NCBI RefSeq assembly: GCF_000241955.1
Contig: NC_016818.1
Coordinates: forward strand, 310,001-374,000
Reading direction: 5' to 3'
DNA length: 64,000 nucleotides
From: Rahnella aquatilis CIP 78.65 = ATCC 33071
GTDB lineage: Bacteria; Pseudomonadota; Gammaproteobacteria; Enterobacterales; Enterobacteriaceae
A model generated the notes under the pieces. The model had not been told where the DNA came from, did not search any database, and was given only the letters and a program-made list of their open reading frames with translations. A program made the position numbers and the translations under genes. Shown here piece after piece: positions 18,036 through 28,385 of the stretch; position 1 is the first letter of the stretch; every line of letters begins with the position of its first letter.

Positions 18036-18627
18036 ACTCGTGGCCGGTGCCGACCCTTATTATTATCCCGGCATTAATGTGCTGAAAAACCGGCTGGAAA
18101 TACGTGAAGAACATCGTCTGTTGCAGGCCGAACTGGCATTTACTGCCCTGCGCGCATCAGTGATGCCGCTTGGGCCGTCGGTGATGGGGCTGCCGCATCT
18201 GTGTGCGGTGCATCTGTCTTTGTTCCAGGATATTTATCCCTGGGCAGGTGAGTTCCGTGAAATTGATATCTACAAGGATGACACTCAGTTTTGCCATTTC
18301 GAATACATCGAAAAAGAGGGCAATGCGCTGATGCAGGAACTGGAAGAAGAAGAGTTTCTGGTCGGGTTACCGCTGGATAATCTCGCTGAGCGTCTGGCTC
18401 ATTATTATACCGGCCTGAATCTGCTGCACCCGTTCCGCCACGGTAACGGACGTGCGCTGCGGATATTTATCGAGCAACTGGTCATTCATGCGGGCTACGA
18501 CATTGACTGGTCCAAAGTGGATCGTGAGCGCTGGCTGGCGGCCAATAAAACCGCAGTATTTGGTGATGAAACCGAGCTGGTGGCCATTTTTAATACTGTT
18601 GTCAGTGAAATCCCGCAAGAACATTGA
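18025..18627 (+). CDS. fic: Fic-domain protein (possible AMP transferase)
   Basis: A 200-residue class I Fic protein with the family start DPYYYPG and the hallmark motif at residues 135-146, HPFRHGNGRALR. The catalytic His135, the phosphate-binding Gly/Asn/Gly and Arg143/Arg146 are kept. Position 139, normally Asp or Glu for magnesium binding, is His. E. coli Fic has a differently decayed motif at this place, so loss of activity is common in the family, but here the rest of the motif is intact. It is translationally coupled to yhfG and precedes pabA, as in E. coli. Activity cannot be decided from sequence. Confidence 0.9.
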   Translation: MNDKLVAGADPYYYPGINVLKNRLEIREEHRLLQAELAFTALRASVMPLGPSVMGLPHLCAVHLSLFQDIYPWAGEFREIDIYKDDTQFCHFEYIEKEGNALMQELEEEEFLVGLPLDNLAERLAHYYTGLNLLHPFRHGNGRALRIFIEQLVIHAGYDIDWSKVDRERWLAANKTAVFGDETELVAIFNTVVSEIPQEH

Positions 18628-18667
18628 TCGACAAAATACTGAGCCTGGGCTCAAAAGTGCGTAGAAT

Positions 18668-18699
18668 TACCCGGTAAATTTTCCGACTTTTACCGGGTA
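18668..18699 (+). promoter_or_regulatory. Eleven-pair hairpin abutting the pabA start codon
   Basis: TACCCGGTAAA pairs perfectly with TTTACCGGGTA around a ten-base loop and ends four bases before the pabA ATG. No separate Shine-Dalgarno is seen, so the hairpin may cover the ribosome landing region. There is no T-run, so it is not a terminator for fic. Confidence 0.6.
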
Positions 18700-18703
18700 C
18701 ACT

Positions 18704-19279
18704 ATGCTGCTGCTGATCGACAACTACGATTCCTTTACCTACAACCTCTATCAATATTTTTGCGAGCTGGGTGCAGAGGTGAAAGTGATGCGTAACGATC
18801 AGCTGACGCTCACCGGCATTGAACAGCTTTCCCCCTCGCATTTAGTGATTTCTCCCGGTCCGTGTACGCCTGATGAGGCGGGCATTTCCCTGCAAGCGAT
18901 AACCTATTTCTCTGACCGTTTACCGATCCTCGGCGTGTGCCTCGGGCATCAGGCCATGGCGCAGGCGTTCGGCGCGAATATCGTCCGTGCGCGGCAGGCC
19001 ATTCACGGCAAAACTTCACCCGTCCGCCATACCGGCAGGAGTGTCTTTACCGGACTGAATAATCCGCTGACCGTGACGCGCTATCATTCGCTGGTGGTCG
19101 CGCCACAGACGCTGCCCGACTGTTTTGAGGTCACGGCCTGGACAGAACGCGATGGCGGTCGTGACGACATTATGGGCATCATGCACAAAACCTTGCCGCT
19201 GCATGGCGTTCAGTTTCATCCCGAAAGTATTCTGAGTGAGCAGGGGCATCAGCTTCTGGATAATTTCCTTAAAATCTAA
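18704..19279 (+). CDS. pabA: Aminodeoxychorismate synthase glutamine amidotransferase subunit
   Basis: Supplies ammonia from glutamine to PabB for 4-aminobenzoate (folate) synthesis. It is a class I glutamine amidotransferase of 191 residues. The nucleophile is C79 in GVCLGHQ, and His/Glu of the triad are H172 and E174 in FHPES. The PGP oxyanion-hole segment ISPGPCTP is near residue 50. It lies between fic and argD, as in E. coli. TrpG is a close relative, but the context fits PabA. Confidence 0.94.
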   Translation: MLLLIDNYDSFTYNLYQYFCELGAEVKVMRNDQLTLTGIEQLSPSHLVISPGPCTPDEAGISLQAITYFSDRLPILGVCLGHQAMAQAFGANIVRARQAIHGKTSPVRHTGRSVFTGLNNPLTVTRYHSLVVAPQTLPDCFEVTAWTERDGGRDDIMGIMHKTLPLHGVQFHPESILSEQGHQLLDNFLKI

Positions 19280-19390
19280 TTAGTTACTATTTCTGAAAAA
19301 ATTACTTACCCGTCAGGTGCGATTTCCGTTTGCCTGTTTGTGATTTTTTATGCATATTTTGTGATTATAATTTCACATCAATGGCAGTGA

Positions 19391-20620
<1,230 letters not shown>

Positions 20621-20653
20621 TCCCCACGGCCCCACTGGTTTAAACCGAGAATA

Positions 20654-20868
20654 TTTCGGTTTCTCAATAACGGTTATCACAAGGCCTTTGCGCCGAAACC
20701 GAGCAGAGGGGAAAGGCTTTTCCCCTCTGCACTCCCCTCGCTTTTTCACTGCGCGCTGTCGCAGGCACGACGGACATGTTCTGACGCATCAGTGTGTGGC
20801 GCAAATCCAGGTGCTTCGCACTGCCTTCTCTCGGTCTTCGAGCCGATGGTCTCGAAGCCGCTCCGTTC
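20654..20868 (+). repeat. Left copy of a structured dispersed-type repeat
   Basis: It begins TTTCGGTTTCTCAA and ends CCGCTCCGTTC. Inside are a perfect 12-pair hairpin (20703-20730), the shared block TCCCCTCGCTTTTTCA (20733-20748) and a second hairpin (20833-20859, arms CTTCGAG / CTCGAAG). It aligns along its whole length with the reverse complement of 20964-21180. Confidence 0.8.
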
Positions 20869-20963
20869 AGCTGAATTTTGAGCACGCCAATCAACTTATT
20901 TAAAAGATAAAAGACAATCTGCCGTTGAATTTGAGATCCTGCGGGCGATTCAGAAATCTTGCC

Positions 20964-21180
20964 GAACGGAGCGGCCTGAAGACCCAGGGCTTCAGGACCG
21001 AGAGAGGGAACCGCAACGCGGCAAGATTTCCAGCCTGTCGCTGCGGTTGCTGAAACATAGCCAGCGAGCGGAGCGCGTGTTGAAAAAGCGAGGGGAAATC
21101 CAAAAGGGGAAAAGCACTTTCCCATTTTGGGCGGTTTCGGCGCTGCGCGTTAAGTGATCCCCGTACTTGAGAAACCGAAA
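20964..21180 (-). repeat. Right, inverted copy of the structured repeat
   Basis: Read on the minus strand it starts with the same 14 bases as the left copy (21180 down to 21167) and ends at the same GAACGGAGCGG block. Hairpins lie at 21100-21130 and 20973-20999 (arms CCTGAAG / CTTCAGG). The stems differ in sequence from the left copy but still pair. The 16-base block at 21081-21096 is identical to that of the left copy. Confidence 0.8.
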
Positions 21181-21223
21181 CTTTCTCAATCCGTTTTAAG
21201 CCGTCAGTGCGCGGCATCCGCAC

Positions 21224-21237
21224 TTGAGAAACCGAAA
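21224..21237 (-). repeat. Third, truncated end of the same repeat
   Basis: TTGAGAAACCGAAA occurs again 57 bases beyond the right end, in the same orientation and followed on the minus strand by a similar GTGCGG stretch. It looks like the remnant of another copy. Confidence 0.6.
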
Positions 21238-21289
21238 TAGCTCCGGCCAATTTTTAATTCGGAGATTTAAAGGGCAATCCCCTTCACGT

Positions 21290-23365
21290 TCACGCCCGCC
21301 GCGTCAGCCAGATACCATGATGTGGCCTCTGCTTCCACGCCAGTGACGAAATGGTATGCATCACGCTGAGATGCGAAATCACGCGCCGCAGATGGCGTTC
21401 CATTTCGGTCAGCGGCATATCGGGGTGAAGTTCCGGTGCATTAAACAGATTGTTCTCGCTGCCCGGCCCGTCGTAGAGCAGCCGTTGCTGACAGCTTTGC
21501 AGCGCGATTTCGCAGGTCTGTAAATATTCCGTCGCCAGTTTTTCCGGCAGCATGTAATGCTCGCGGGCAAGGATCGTCATCGCGTTGATATGCTCGACCA
21601 CAAACTGGCTGTGCGTCACCCATAAACGCATGTCCGCCAGATAATGCGAGTTAAACCCCGGTTCCTGCATCGCCTGGTTGAGCGAGGTAAACAGCTTATT
21701 GTGTGCCTGATTGACCTGCATACGGGTGTACGCCAGCCTGGCGGTGTCGGGATTTTCCTCAAGCAGCAGGCGGATAGCGTTCTGATAGGTTTCCAGCGCC
21801 TGGTGCGCATTCTGGCGCAGCAAACCGCTTTGCCATTGTGGCCACAGCCAGATAGTGCCACCGAATGCCAGTGCGCAGCCGATCAGCGTATCCACCAGCC
21901 GCGGTACCAGAAAATGCACGCCATTCATCGCCAGCAACTGCAGGGTATACACTGCCGTCACCGTCATGCCGACCATCGCCAGCCCGTAGTTTTTGCGTAA
22001 AACCGTATAGGACAACAGCGTGATCAGCAGCATGTACAGCAACGTGGTGCCTTCCGGCAACTCCAGTTTTAACAACCCTGAGGCAATCAGTAATCCGGCC
22101 AATGTGCCCAGCGCACGGTGCTGGATCCGCACGCGCGTGGCGTTATAGCCGTTCTGGCTGACCAGCATAATAGTCAGCAAAATCCAGTACGGTTTGGGCA
22201 GATTGAAAAACAGCCCCAGACTGCTGCCAATCGCCAGAATAATGCCCAGACGCGCGGCATTGCGCAGGGCCACGGATTTGAATGAGAGATAACTTTTCAG
22301 CGCAGGCCAGAAGGGCAGACGCGGCTGAGTGTTCATCAGATCGCGCCGGTACAACGGGCGCTGGGTGCGCAGCAGACGCGCGATACGGCTGAAATGGTAA
22401 TAACAAAACTGGCCGACCGGATTGTCCGGGTTACGCGCGGCGATTTTCTCCAGCGCGGTCAGCTCATTGGCCATCGTAAAGCGCTCGGATAAGCGATGAT
22501 AAAGGATATCGTCGGCAATCACCCGCAGACGGGCGGAAATCACCTGCGCATTGCGACGGATAACCGCTTCGGCATGGCTTTCCTCGACCAGTTTCTGTAC
22601 TTCCTCCGGCTGATGGAGGCTGACGGTAATGTGCTCCTGCAAATCGAGTGCGACCTGAAAACGCTGAAACAGCCGCTTATGGTGATGATGATGTCCGTGC
22701 TGGGGCAACATGTGCAGTTGCTGATAAAGCAGGGCAATCAGGTCGATAACCTGCTGCTGGCGGGTCAGCAACGGCGGCAAAGCGGTTTCGGGATCGGTAT
22801 GTTGCGTCAGCAGGCTGTACTTGGCTTCGAAATAATCCGCGAGTTGCAGATAGAGCTGGCTGAGCGTTTCGCGCATCGGTTGTTCTTTCGAAATACGAAA
22901 CCACGCCCAGTTAAACAATCCGTACCAGGCGGTGCCGGCAGCGAACAGCACCGGGGCCTGCCACATCGGGCGCACGCCCACCATGCTCAGCGTGAAGATA
23001 GTTGCCACCAGCGCGCCGGGTAACAGACGCGCATGCAGCGGGCTGATTTCACCGGTGACACCGAGCAGTAACGCCAGCGACAGCATAATGAGCGGCAGCG
23101 GAACGTGCCAGTTTTCCAGCATCAGTTGCAGCAGAATACTGCTCACGGCAAAGAGTGAACCGCCGACGAGCAGGCGTTTGAAAAAGCGTTTGTGCGGAGT
23201 ATCCAGACCGGCGATGTTGCAACAGGCCGGACAGAGAGAAAACAGCAGCCCCATTTGCAGATTGCCGAACAACCAGCAAATGCTGACAGGCAGGCACAAC
23301 ACCAGCGTCTGGCGCAGCGCGTAGTTCACTTCAGGATGGTAAAACAGTCTTCGCCATAGCGTCAT
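21290..23365 (-). CDS. yhfK: YhfK, YccS/YhfK-family (FUSC-like) inner-membrane protein
   Basis: A 691-residue membrane protein with two hydrophobic bundles, about residues 20-165 and 365-500, separated and followed by soluble helical parts. This two-block layout is typical of the YccS/YhfK and aromatic acid exporter (FUSC) families. The function in E. coli is unknown; export of small aromatic compounds is a family-level guess. A His-rich patch (HGHHHHHK, near residue 220) lies in the first soluble part. It is convergent with argD and downstream of crp on the same strand. Confidence 0.88.
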   Translation of the reverse strand: MTLWRRLFYHPEVNYALRQTLVLCLPVSICWLFGNLQMGLLFSLCPACCNIAGLDTPHKRFFKRLLVGGSLFAVSSILLQLMLENWHVPLPLIMLSLALLLGVTGEISPLHARLLPGALVATIFTLSMVGVRPMWQAPVLFAAGTAWYGLFNWAWFRISKEQPMRETLSQLYLQLADYFEAKYSLLTQHTDPETALPPLLTRQQQVIDLIALLYQQLHMLPQHGHHHHHKRLFQRFQVALDLQEHITVSLHQPEEVQKLVEESHAEAVIRRNAQVISARLRVIADDILYHRLSERFTMANELTALEKIAARNPDNPVGQFCYYHFSRIARLLRTQRPLYRRDLMNTQPRLPFWPALKSYLSFKSVALRNAARLGIILAIGSSLGLFFNLPKPYWILLTIMLVSQNGYNATRVRIQHRALGTLAGLLIASGLLKLELPEGTTLLYMLLITLLSYTVLRKNYGLAMVGMTVTAVYTLQLLAMNGVHFLVPRLVDTLIGCALAFGGTIWLWPQWQSGLLRQNAHQALETYQNAIRLLLEENPDTARLAYTRMQVNQAHNKLFTSLNQAMQEPGFNSHYLADMRLWVTHSQFVVEHINAMTILAREHYMLPEKLATEYLQTCEIALQSCQQRLLYDGPGSENNLFNAPELHPDMPLTEMERHLRRVISHLSVMHTISSLAWKQRPHHGIWLTRRA

Positions 23366-23383
23366 GGGTAAAGCTTAGCCCAT

Positions 23384-23413
23384 AAAAAAGGCGCGACAGT
23401 GTTCTGCCGCGCC
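23384..23413 (-). terminator. crp terminator
   Basis: The six-pair GC stem GGCGCG / CGCGCC, with a 12-base loop, is followed on the minus strand by six T residues. It lies just past the crp stop and before yhfK. On the plus strand it also has T residues after it, but no gene points that way. Confidence 0.8.
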
Positions 23414-23426
23414 AATTTTTGAGGGA

Positions 23427-24059
23427 TTAACGTGTGCCGTAAACGACAATCGTTTTACCGTGTGCGGAGATCAGACTCTGATCTTCCAGCATTTTGAGGA
23501 TTCGTCCGACTGTTTCACGTGAACAACCGACGATTTGGCCAATTTCCTGACGGGTAATCTTGATTTGCATCCCGTCCGGATGGGTCATTGCATCAGGCTG
23601 TTTAGCCAGATTAAGCAAGGTTTGAGCGATACGACCGGTTACGTCGAGGAAGGCAAGGTTGCCGACTTTCTCTGACGTCACTTGCAGACGGTTGGCCATC
23701 TGCGCGGAGAGGCGCATCAGAATATCCGGGTTAACCTGAATCAGCTGGCGGAATTTTTTATAAGAAATTTCAGCCACTTCACAGGCAGTTTTAGCACGTA
23801 CCCAGGCACTGCGTTCCTGACCTTCTTCGAAGAGTCCCAGCTCGCCGATGAAGTCACCTTGGTTAAGGTAGGACAGTATCATTTCCTTGCCTTCTTCATC
23901 TTTAATCAGGACAGCAACTGACCCTTTCACGATGTAGTAAAGCGTTTCGGCTTTTTCACCCTGGTGAATCAGCGTACTTTTAGAAGGATACTTATGTATA
24001 TGACAGTGAGACAGGAACCATTCAAGAGTCGGGTCTGTTTGTGGCTTGCCGAGAACCAT
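23427..24059 (-). CDS. crp: cAMP-activated global regulator CRP
   Basis: A 210-residue protein nearly identical to E. coli CRP. The cyclic-nucleotide domain (about 1-138) holds the cAMP-contacting [15 protein letters not shown] segment. The C-terminal winged helix carries the recognition helix [11 protein letters not shown], which reads TGTGA half-sites. The ribosome site AGAGGATAAT precedes the ATG. It is divergent from yhfA, as in E. coli. Its own targets in this window may include the fdrA promoter region. Confidence 0.98.
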   Translation of the reverse strand: MVLGKPQTDPTLEWFLSHCHIHKYPSKSTLIHQGEKAETLYYIVKGSVAVLIKDEEGKEMILSYLNQGDFIGELGLFEEGQERSAWVRAKTACEVAEISYKKFRQLIQVNPDILMRLSAQMANRLQVTSEKVGNLAFLDVTGRIAQTLLNLAKQPDAMTHPDGMQIKITRQEIGQIVGCSRETVGRILKMLEDQSLISAHGKTIVVYGTR

Positions 24060-24422
24060 TTGCTATTATCCTCTGTTGTTATCGCTGCCCAAAATCACAG
24101 GGCTCAGAGTTCCCTGTACGGCACTTCAAAATCCAAAGCGCCCTTTCAGCATATAACTCCCCAGAAATGCTGCAAGCGGATGTCGGAGTGCAACAGCCTG
24201 TTTATTGCTGTTATCACCGTGGGTTCTGTTCTTAAACCGCAAAAACCGTCACCGCAATTTACTGGAAAGTATGTTTCGGCTTTGTTTGTAGCACAGGTTT
24301 GAGATGCTGTCTTCTGTTGTCTCGCTTCAGCATGATGGCGATCGGGTTACGTTGCCAGATTTTAGGTGAAAGGGTACTCTGAGAGCAGATTTCGATAAGT
24401 TTATTCACCGGGAGAATAGTTC
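24060..24422. other. 363-base crp-yhfA divergent intergenic region
   Basis: Both genes start here in opposite directions, so both promoters must lie within it. E. coli crp has a long leader with CRP sites in the same place, but the sequence is not conserved enough for me to place a CRP site or a -10/-35 pair with confidence. No open frame with known similarity is present. Confidence 0.5.
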
Positions 24423-24830
24423 ATGCATGCACGTGTCAAATGGGTTGAAGGGCTGACATTTTTAGGTGAGTCTGCATCGGGTCATCAGATTTCAATGGAT
24501 GGCAATGCGGGTGATAAAGCCCCAAGCCCGATGGAAATGTTACTGATGTCCGCAGGCGGTTGCAGCGCAATCGATGTGGTATCAATTTTACAAAAAGGCC
24601 GTAATGACGTGCGTGATTGTGAAGTGAAGCTGACCTCACAACGCCGCGAAGAAGCGCCGCGCCTGTTCACGCACATTAATCTGCATTTTATCGTCACCGG
24701 GAAGGACCTGACCGATAAGATTGTCGAACGTGCGGTCAGCCTGTCTGCCGAAAAATACTGTTCTGTGTCTCTGATGCTGGGTAAAGCGGCCACCATCACC
24801 CACAGCTTTGAAGTGATTGCAGCCGAATAA
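24423..24830 (+). CDS. yhfA: YhfA, OsmC-family protein
   Basis: A 135-residue OsmC/Ohr-fold protein very close to E. coli YhfA. The two family cysteines are in AGGCSAID (about residue 41) and EKYCSVSLM (about 107); in Ohr and OsmC these form the peroxide-reducing pair. The physiological substrate of YhfA is not known. GGGAG precedes the ATG. It converges with prkB, the two stops being only three bases apart. Confidence 0.93.
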   Translation: MHARVKWVEGLTFLGESASGHQISMDGNAGDKAPSPMEMLLMSAGGCSAIDVVSILQKGRNDVRDCEVKLTSQRREEAPRLFTHINLHFIVTGKDLTDKIVERAVSLSAEKYCSVSLMLGKAATITHSFEVIAAE

Positions 24831-24833
24831 AGT

Positions 24834-25703
24834 TTACTCGATCTTCTTGCCTTCCATCAGGCGTTGCACCAGCGGCGCCATGATCAGCTCCATCGCCAGC
24901 CCCATTTTGCCGCCCGGCACCACCAGCGTTTTGATGTGCGAGATAAACGACCCCTGTAACATCGCCAGCAGATACGGGAAATCGATGTCGTCCAGCCCCT
25001 GGAAGTGGATCACCACAAAGCTTTCATCCAGCGACGGAATGGCTTTTGCTGCGAACGGGTTTGAAGTGTCGATAGTTGGCACGCGCTGGAAGTTGATGTG
25101 CGTGCGGGAAAACTGCGGCGTAATATAGCTGATGTAGTCATCCATCGAACGCACGACGGAATCCATCACCGCTTCACGGGAATGCCCGCGCTCGCCGGTA
25201 TCGCGCACCAGTTTCTGGATCCACTCCAGGTTAACGATGGGCACTACGCCGACCAGCAAATCGACCTGTGCGGCGACGTCAATTTTGTCTGCCACTACGC
25301 CGCCATGCAGACCTTCATAGAACAAAATGTCTGTCGGTTCCGGCAATGCCTGCCACGGCGTAAAGGTACCCGGCACCTGATTGTAGGGAACGGCTTCGTC
25401 ATAAGTATGCAGATACTTACGTGAACGACCCGTGCCGGTTTCTCCGTATTCGATAAAGCTTTTTTCCAGTAAACCAAAGTCATTGGCTTCCGGTCCGAAA
25501 TAGCTGATATGACGGCCGAGATCGCGCGCTTTGCGTATTGCCGCATCCATTTCAGGACGAGTGAAATGATGAAAACTGTCGCCTTCCAGTTCCGCCGCGC
25601 GCAAACCAAGCTGCTGAAATATTTTACGAAATGCCACGCTGGTGGTTGTGGTGCCGGCACCGCTCGAACCGGTCACGGCAATAACAGGATGTTTGGCTGA
25701 CAT
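24834..25703 (-). CDS. prkB: PrkB, phosphoribulokinase-like protein
   Basis: A 289-residue P-loop kinase of the phosphoribulokinase/uridine kinase family, close to E. coli PrkB (YhfF neighbourhood). The Walker A motif GSSGAGTTTTS is near residue 12. The catalytic-type EGDSFH and YFGPEANDF follow, then FYEGLHGG (Walker B). Enterobacteria lack the Calvin cycle, so the substrate is unknown. The frame opens at 25778, but ATG at 25703 is the family start MSAKHPV. In E. coli yheU follows next; here an 18.6-kb allantoin cluster intervenes. Confidence 0.93.
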   Translation of the reverse strand: MSAKHPVIAVTGSSGAGTTTTSVAFRKIFQQLGLRAAELEGDSFHHFTRPEMDAAIRKARDLGRHISYFGPEANDFGLLEKSFIEYGETGTGRSRKYLHTYDEAVPYNQVPGTFTPWQALPEPTDILFYEGLHGGVVADKIDVAAQVDLLVGVVPIVNLEWIQKLVRDTGERGHSREAVMDSVVRSMDDYISYITPQFSRTHINFQRVPTIDTSNPFAAKAIPSLDESFVVIHFQGLDDIDFPYLLAMLQGSFISHIKTLVVPGGKMGLAMELIMAPLVQRLMEGKKIE

Positions 25704-25838
25704 AATGCGCTGTTCTCCATAAAGGTGATGCAGGCAGGCGAGACGCGGTCTTTTCTGTGGTCGAAGATCTGGCGTCAAGGCTGCGCATAATTAAGCCTAT
25801 TGTTACCATATTTATTCGCGAAGCCAAAGAGGGCATCA

Positions 25839-26753
25839 CTATTCTAAACCCGCCAGCAACGGTTGGATCAGCGGGTCTTTCTGGTGGAACAGAGAAACAA
25901 TGTCATGCAGCGCCTTGCCTGTGTACTCCTTTTTCCACGCCAGACTGAGCGGGGAAGGGGCGCGCGGATAGCGGATTTGCCGGGCGATCAGCTCGCCGCT
26001 GTCGAGATACGGCTGGCACAGATGGCGCGGCAGAAAACCGATACCCATTCCCTTCAGGTGACAGGCCAGTTTAGTCGCCACATCTGCCACGATGATCTGC
26101 CGTTGCCCGGTCAGCAACCAGGCCACCCGCTTGTTCAGATGGCGCGAGGTGTCTTCCACATTGATGGCAATGTACTGACGCAATACCGCTTCTTCCAGCA
26201 TGCCAGTGATGTGCTGCAACGGATGAAAGGGCGCATGAACAAAAACCCAGTCCACTTCACCCAGCGGCAGCAGATTCACGGCGTTAGAAAGGGATTCGGT
26301 ACCGGTCACGCCAATCGCCAGCTGAAAATCTTCGTACAGCAGCGTATCCCATACCCCCATGTAAATCTGCCGTGTGAAAGTGAACTGCGTGAACGGGTAG
26401 CGCTGCGTCAGAGAGCTTAATAACGCTGCCAGAGCTTCAGGGCAGTACATCAGATTGTTCACCACCACATTCAGCTGGCGCTCAATGCCGTCGTTAATCT
26501 GCTGCAATTCGGCCGGTACACCCTCCAGCCAGGTTAGCCACTGGCGACATCGTTCAAGCAGGTGCTGTCCGGCGGGCGTCAGCGACACCGTGCGGGTCGT
26601 GCGGTTGAGCAATAACGTCCCGGTACTGTCTTCCAGCATCTTAATTCGATAGCTGATGGTCGCAGGCGTTTTATGCAGCATCTCTGCCGCGCGGGAAAAG
26701 CTGCCTGTTTGTGCGACGTGCATAAAGGTTTTAATCGACTCCTCATCCAGCAT
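25839..26753 (-). CDS. allS: AllS, LysR-type activator of allantoin genes
   Basis: A 304-residue LysR-family regulator with an N-terminal winged helix (about 4-62, [21 protein letters not shown]) and a periplasmic-binding-fold effector domain. It closely follows E. coli AllS in the stretches [20 protein letters not shown] and VGFLP-type [10 protein letters not shown]. In E. coli it activates the allDCE operon when allantoin is used without oxygen. It is divergent from allA across a 214-base region that holds two AllR-like operators. Confidence 0.92.
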   Translation of the reverse strand: MLDEESIKTFMHVAQTGSFSRAAEMLHKTPATISYRIKMLEDSTGTLLLNRTTRTVSLTPAGQHLLERCRQWLTWLEGVPAELQQINDGIERQLNVVVNNLMYCPEALAALLSSLTQRYPFTQFTFTRQIYMGVWDTLLYEDFQLAIGVTGTESLSNAVNLLPLGEVDWVFVHAPFHPLQHITGMLEEAVLRQYIAINVEDTSRHLNKRVAWLLTGQRQIIVADVATKLACHLKGMGIGFLPRHLCQPYLDSGELIARQIRYPRAPSPLSLAWKKEYTGKALHDIVSLFHQKDPLIQPLLAGLE

Positions 26754-26838
26754 AGGTCACCCGAAGTAATGTTAATGCATTGAATGAAAAAGATTTTATA
26801 GATTTAACCGGATGAGAATTGTGGACTTCATCAATTTT

Positions 26839-26855
26839 ATGGAATCTTTTTCCAT
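26839..26855. promoter_or_regulatory. Candidate AllR operator 1 (allS-allA region)
   Basis: ATGGAATCTTTTTCCAT is a palindrome of ATGGAA and TTCCAT with a five-base centre. It shares the TGGAA-N5-TTCC core with the sites at 26872 and 28431. Confidence 0.6.
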
Positions 26856-26871
26856 ATTTATATTGAGCAAG

Positions 26872-26888
26872 TTGGAAAAAGTTTCTAC
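26872..26888. promoter_or_regulatory. Candidate AllR operator 2 (allA upstream)
   Basis: TTGGAAAAAGTTTCTAC has the same WTGGAA-N5-TTC layout as the other two sites, with a weaker right arm. It is 33 bases from site 1, about three helical turns. Confidence 0.55.
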
Positions 26889-26967
26889 AGTAATTGCATT
26901 GAGGATAAATCCGCCAATCTGGCGGGCTTATCTCACCGGTTTTATTTTAAATGCAGGGATGAATGCC

Positions 26968-27474
26968 ATGGAACTTCCGGTTTACCCGCTGACCCAGGCG
27001 GCCTTCGCGGCTTACGGTGATGTGATTGAGACGACAGGTCGCGATTTTTTTCATATCAACGACGGCAAGGTTGAGCGGTACCACGATCTGACCAACGTGG
27101 AAATCCTCGGGCAGGATCGCCCGCTGGTCAGCATCAACCGCGCCCAGCCAGCACCGTTGCCCATTGTGGTGACGCAACTCGAAAAACACCCGCTCGGTTC
27201 ACAGGCGTTTGTGCCGATGCAGGGCGAGCGCTTTATCGTGATTGTTGCGGCAGGGGGCGAGACGCCGGATATCTCCACGCTGAAAGCCTTTATCACCAAC
27301 GGCCTGCAGGGCGTGAATTATCACCGGAATGTCTGGCACCATCCGCTGTTTGCGTTTGAGACGGTGACGAATTTTCTCACCGTCGATCGTGGCGGCGCAG
27401 ACAACTGTGATATCAGTCAGTTACCTCAGGGCTATCAGCTTATTTTACCCGTTGCAGCGGGATTAAAGTCGTGA
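26968..27474 (+). CDS. allA: Ureidoglycolate lyase
   Basis: Splits (S)-ureidoglycolate into glyoxylate and urea, which feeds the Gcl-Hyi-GlxR branch encoded next door. The 168-residue cupin-like protein shows the family blocks [43 protein letters not shown] and LTVDRGG. The frame opens at 26812, but ATG at 26968 has AGGGA eight bases upstream and gives [10 protein letters not shown], like the E. coli start. It is divergent from allS and followed by allR. Confidence 0.94.
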   Translation: MELPVYPLTQAAFAAYGDVIETTGRDFFHINDGKVERYHDLTNVEILGQDRPLVSINRAQPAPLPIVVTQLEKHPLGSQAFVPMQGERFIVIVAAGGETPDISTLKAFITNGLQGVNYHRNVWHHPLFAFETVTNFLTVDRGGADNCDISQLPQGYQLILPVAAGLKS

Positions 27475-27560
27475 CGCTATAAAGCATCTTGCATAAGATA
27501 CAAGCATCTGAAAACAAGCGAAACGCGGGCGCTCAGCGCCTGATGCTGGAGAAATGTGAG

Positions 27561-28370
27561 ATGGCCGAAGTAAAAAAACGGGGGCGTCCTAGCCAGCCTG
27601 GTTCTGGTTCGCAAAAGGGCGCTCAGGCCTTAGAACGCGGCATTGCGGTGTTGAATTATCTGGCGCAGTCCGGCGGCAGTTCTTCTGTCAGCAACATTGC
27701 AGAGAATTTATCGCTGCCCCTTTCCACCACTTTTCGACTGCTGAAAGTGCTGGAAGAGGCCGATTTTGTTTATCAGGATGCGCAACTGAGCTGGTGGCAC
27801 ATCGGCTTACAGGCGTTTACGGTCGGATCGTCTTATATCCATAACCGGGATGTATTGTCAGTCGCCGCGCCTTATATGCAGCGCCTGATGTTGTTGTCGG
27901 GCGAAACGGCCAATCTGGCGATCCGCAACGGTTTCGAAGCGGTACTGATCGGCCAGCGGGAATGCCAGTCGATGGTGCGGATGTGCGCGCCACTTGGCAG
28001 CCGTCTGCCACTGCATGCCTCCGGGGCCGGGAAAGCGTTGCTGTATTCGCTGGATGACGAGGCGCTGATGAGCCTGATGATGCAGGCGGGGTTGAAGAAC
28101 TTTACGACGCACACGCTGGATAATCTGAATGCGTTGAAAAAGGATCTGCAACACGCGCGTCAGCAGGGTTTTGCACAGGACAGCGAAGAGCATGTGACAG
28201 GGCTGAACTGCCTGGCCTCGGCGATTTTTGACAGCAATAACAATGCGGTGGCGGCGATTTCGATCTCCGGCCCCAGCTCCCGCTTAACGACGGAGCGTTT
28301 TACCGATTTAGGCGAACTGGTGCGGGATACCGCGCGTGACATCAGTCTGGCCCTGGGCCAGCGCCACTAA
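27561..28370 (+). CDS. allR: AllR, IclR-type repressor of allantoin and glyoxylate genes
   Basis: A 269-residue IclR-family regulator. The N-terminal winged helix (about 20-85; [27 protein letters not shown]) is followed by an effector domain. In E. coli AllR the effectors are glyoxylate (inducer) and allantoin. The conserved effector-domain stretches [23 protein letters not shown] and [12 protein letters not shown] are present. The start at 27561 gives [10 protein letters not shown], matching E. coli AllR MTEVRRRGRP; GGAG lies nine bases upstream. It lies between allA and gcl, the same order as in E. coli. Confidence 0.94.
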   Translation: MAEVKKRGRPSQPGSGSQKGAQALERGIAVLNYLAQSGGSSSVSNIAENLSLPLSTTFRLLKVLEEADFVYQDAQLSWWHIGLQAFTVGSSYIHNRDVLSVAAPYMQRLMLLSGETANLAIRNGFEAVLIGQRECQSMVRMCAPLGSRLPLHASGAGKALLYSLDDEALMSLMMQAGLKNFTTHTLDNLNALKKDLQHARQQGFAQDSEEHVTGLNCLASAIFDSNNNAVAAISISGPSSRLTTERFTDLGELVRDTARDISLALGQRH

Positions 28371-28385
28371 CCGGTTCGTCCTGCG

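Larger units (their letters stand above)
20621..21289. other. 669-base non-coding stretch holding a structured inverted repeat pair
   Basis: Between convergent argD and yhfK lie two inverted copies of a roughly 215-bp sequence and a third partial end (annotated separately), separated by a 95-base AT-richer centre (20869-20963). Several open frames cross the region on both strands, but they resemble no protein I know, run through the hairpins and lack ribosome sites. I read it as non-coding. Confidence 0.75.

Noticed and set aside
17865..18627. yhfG-fic as a mobile toxin-antitoxin module
   Set aside because: The pair sits in its conserved place next to pabA, with no sign of insertion; it is a resident locus.
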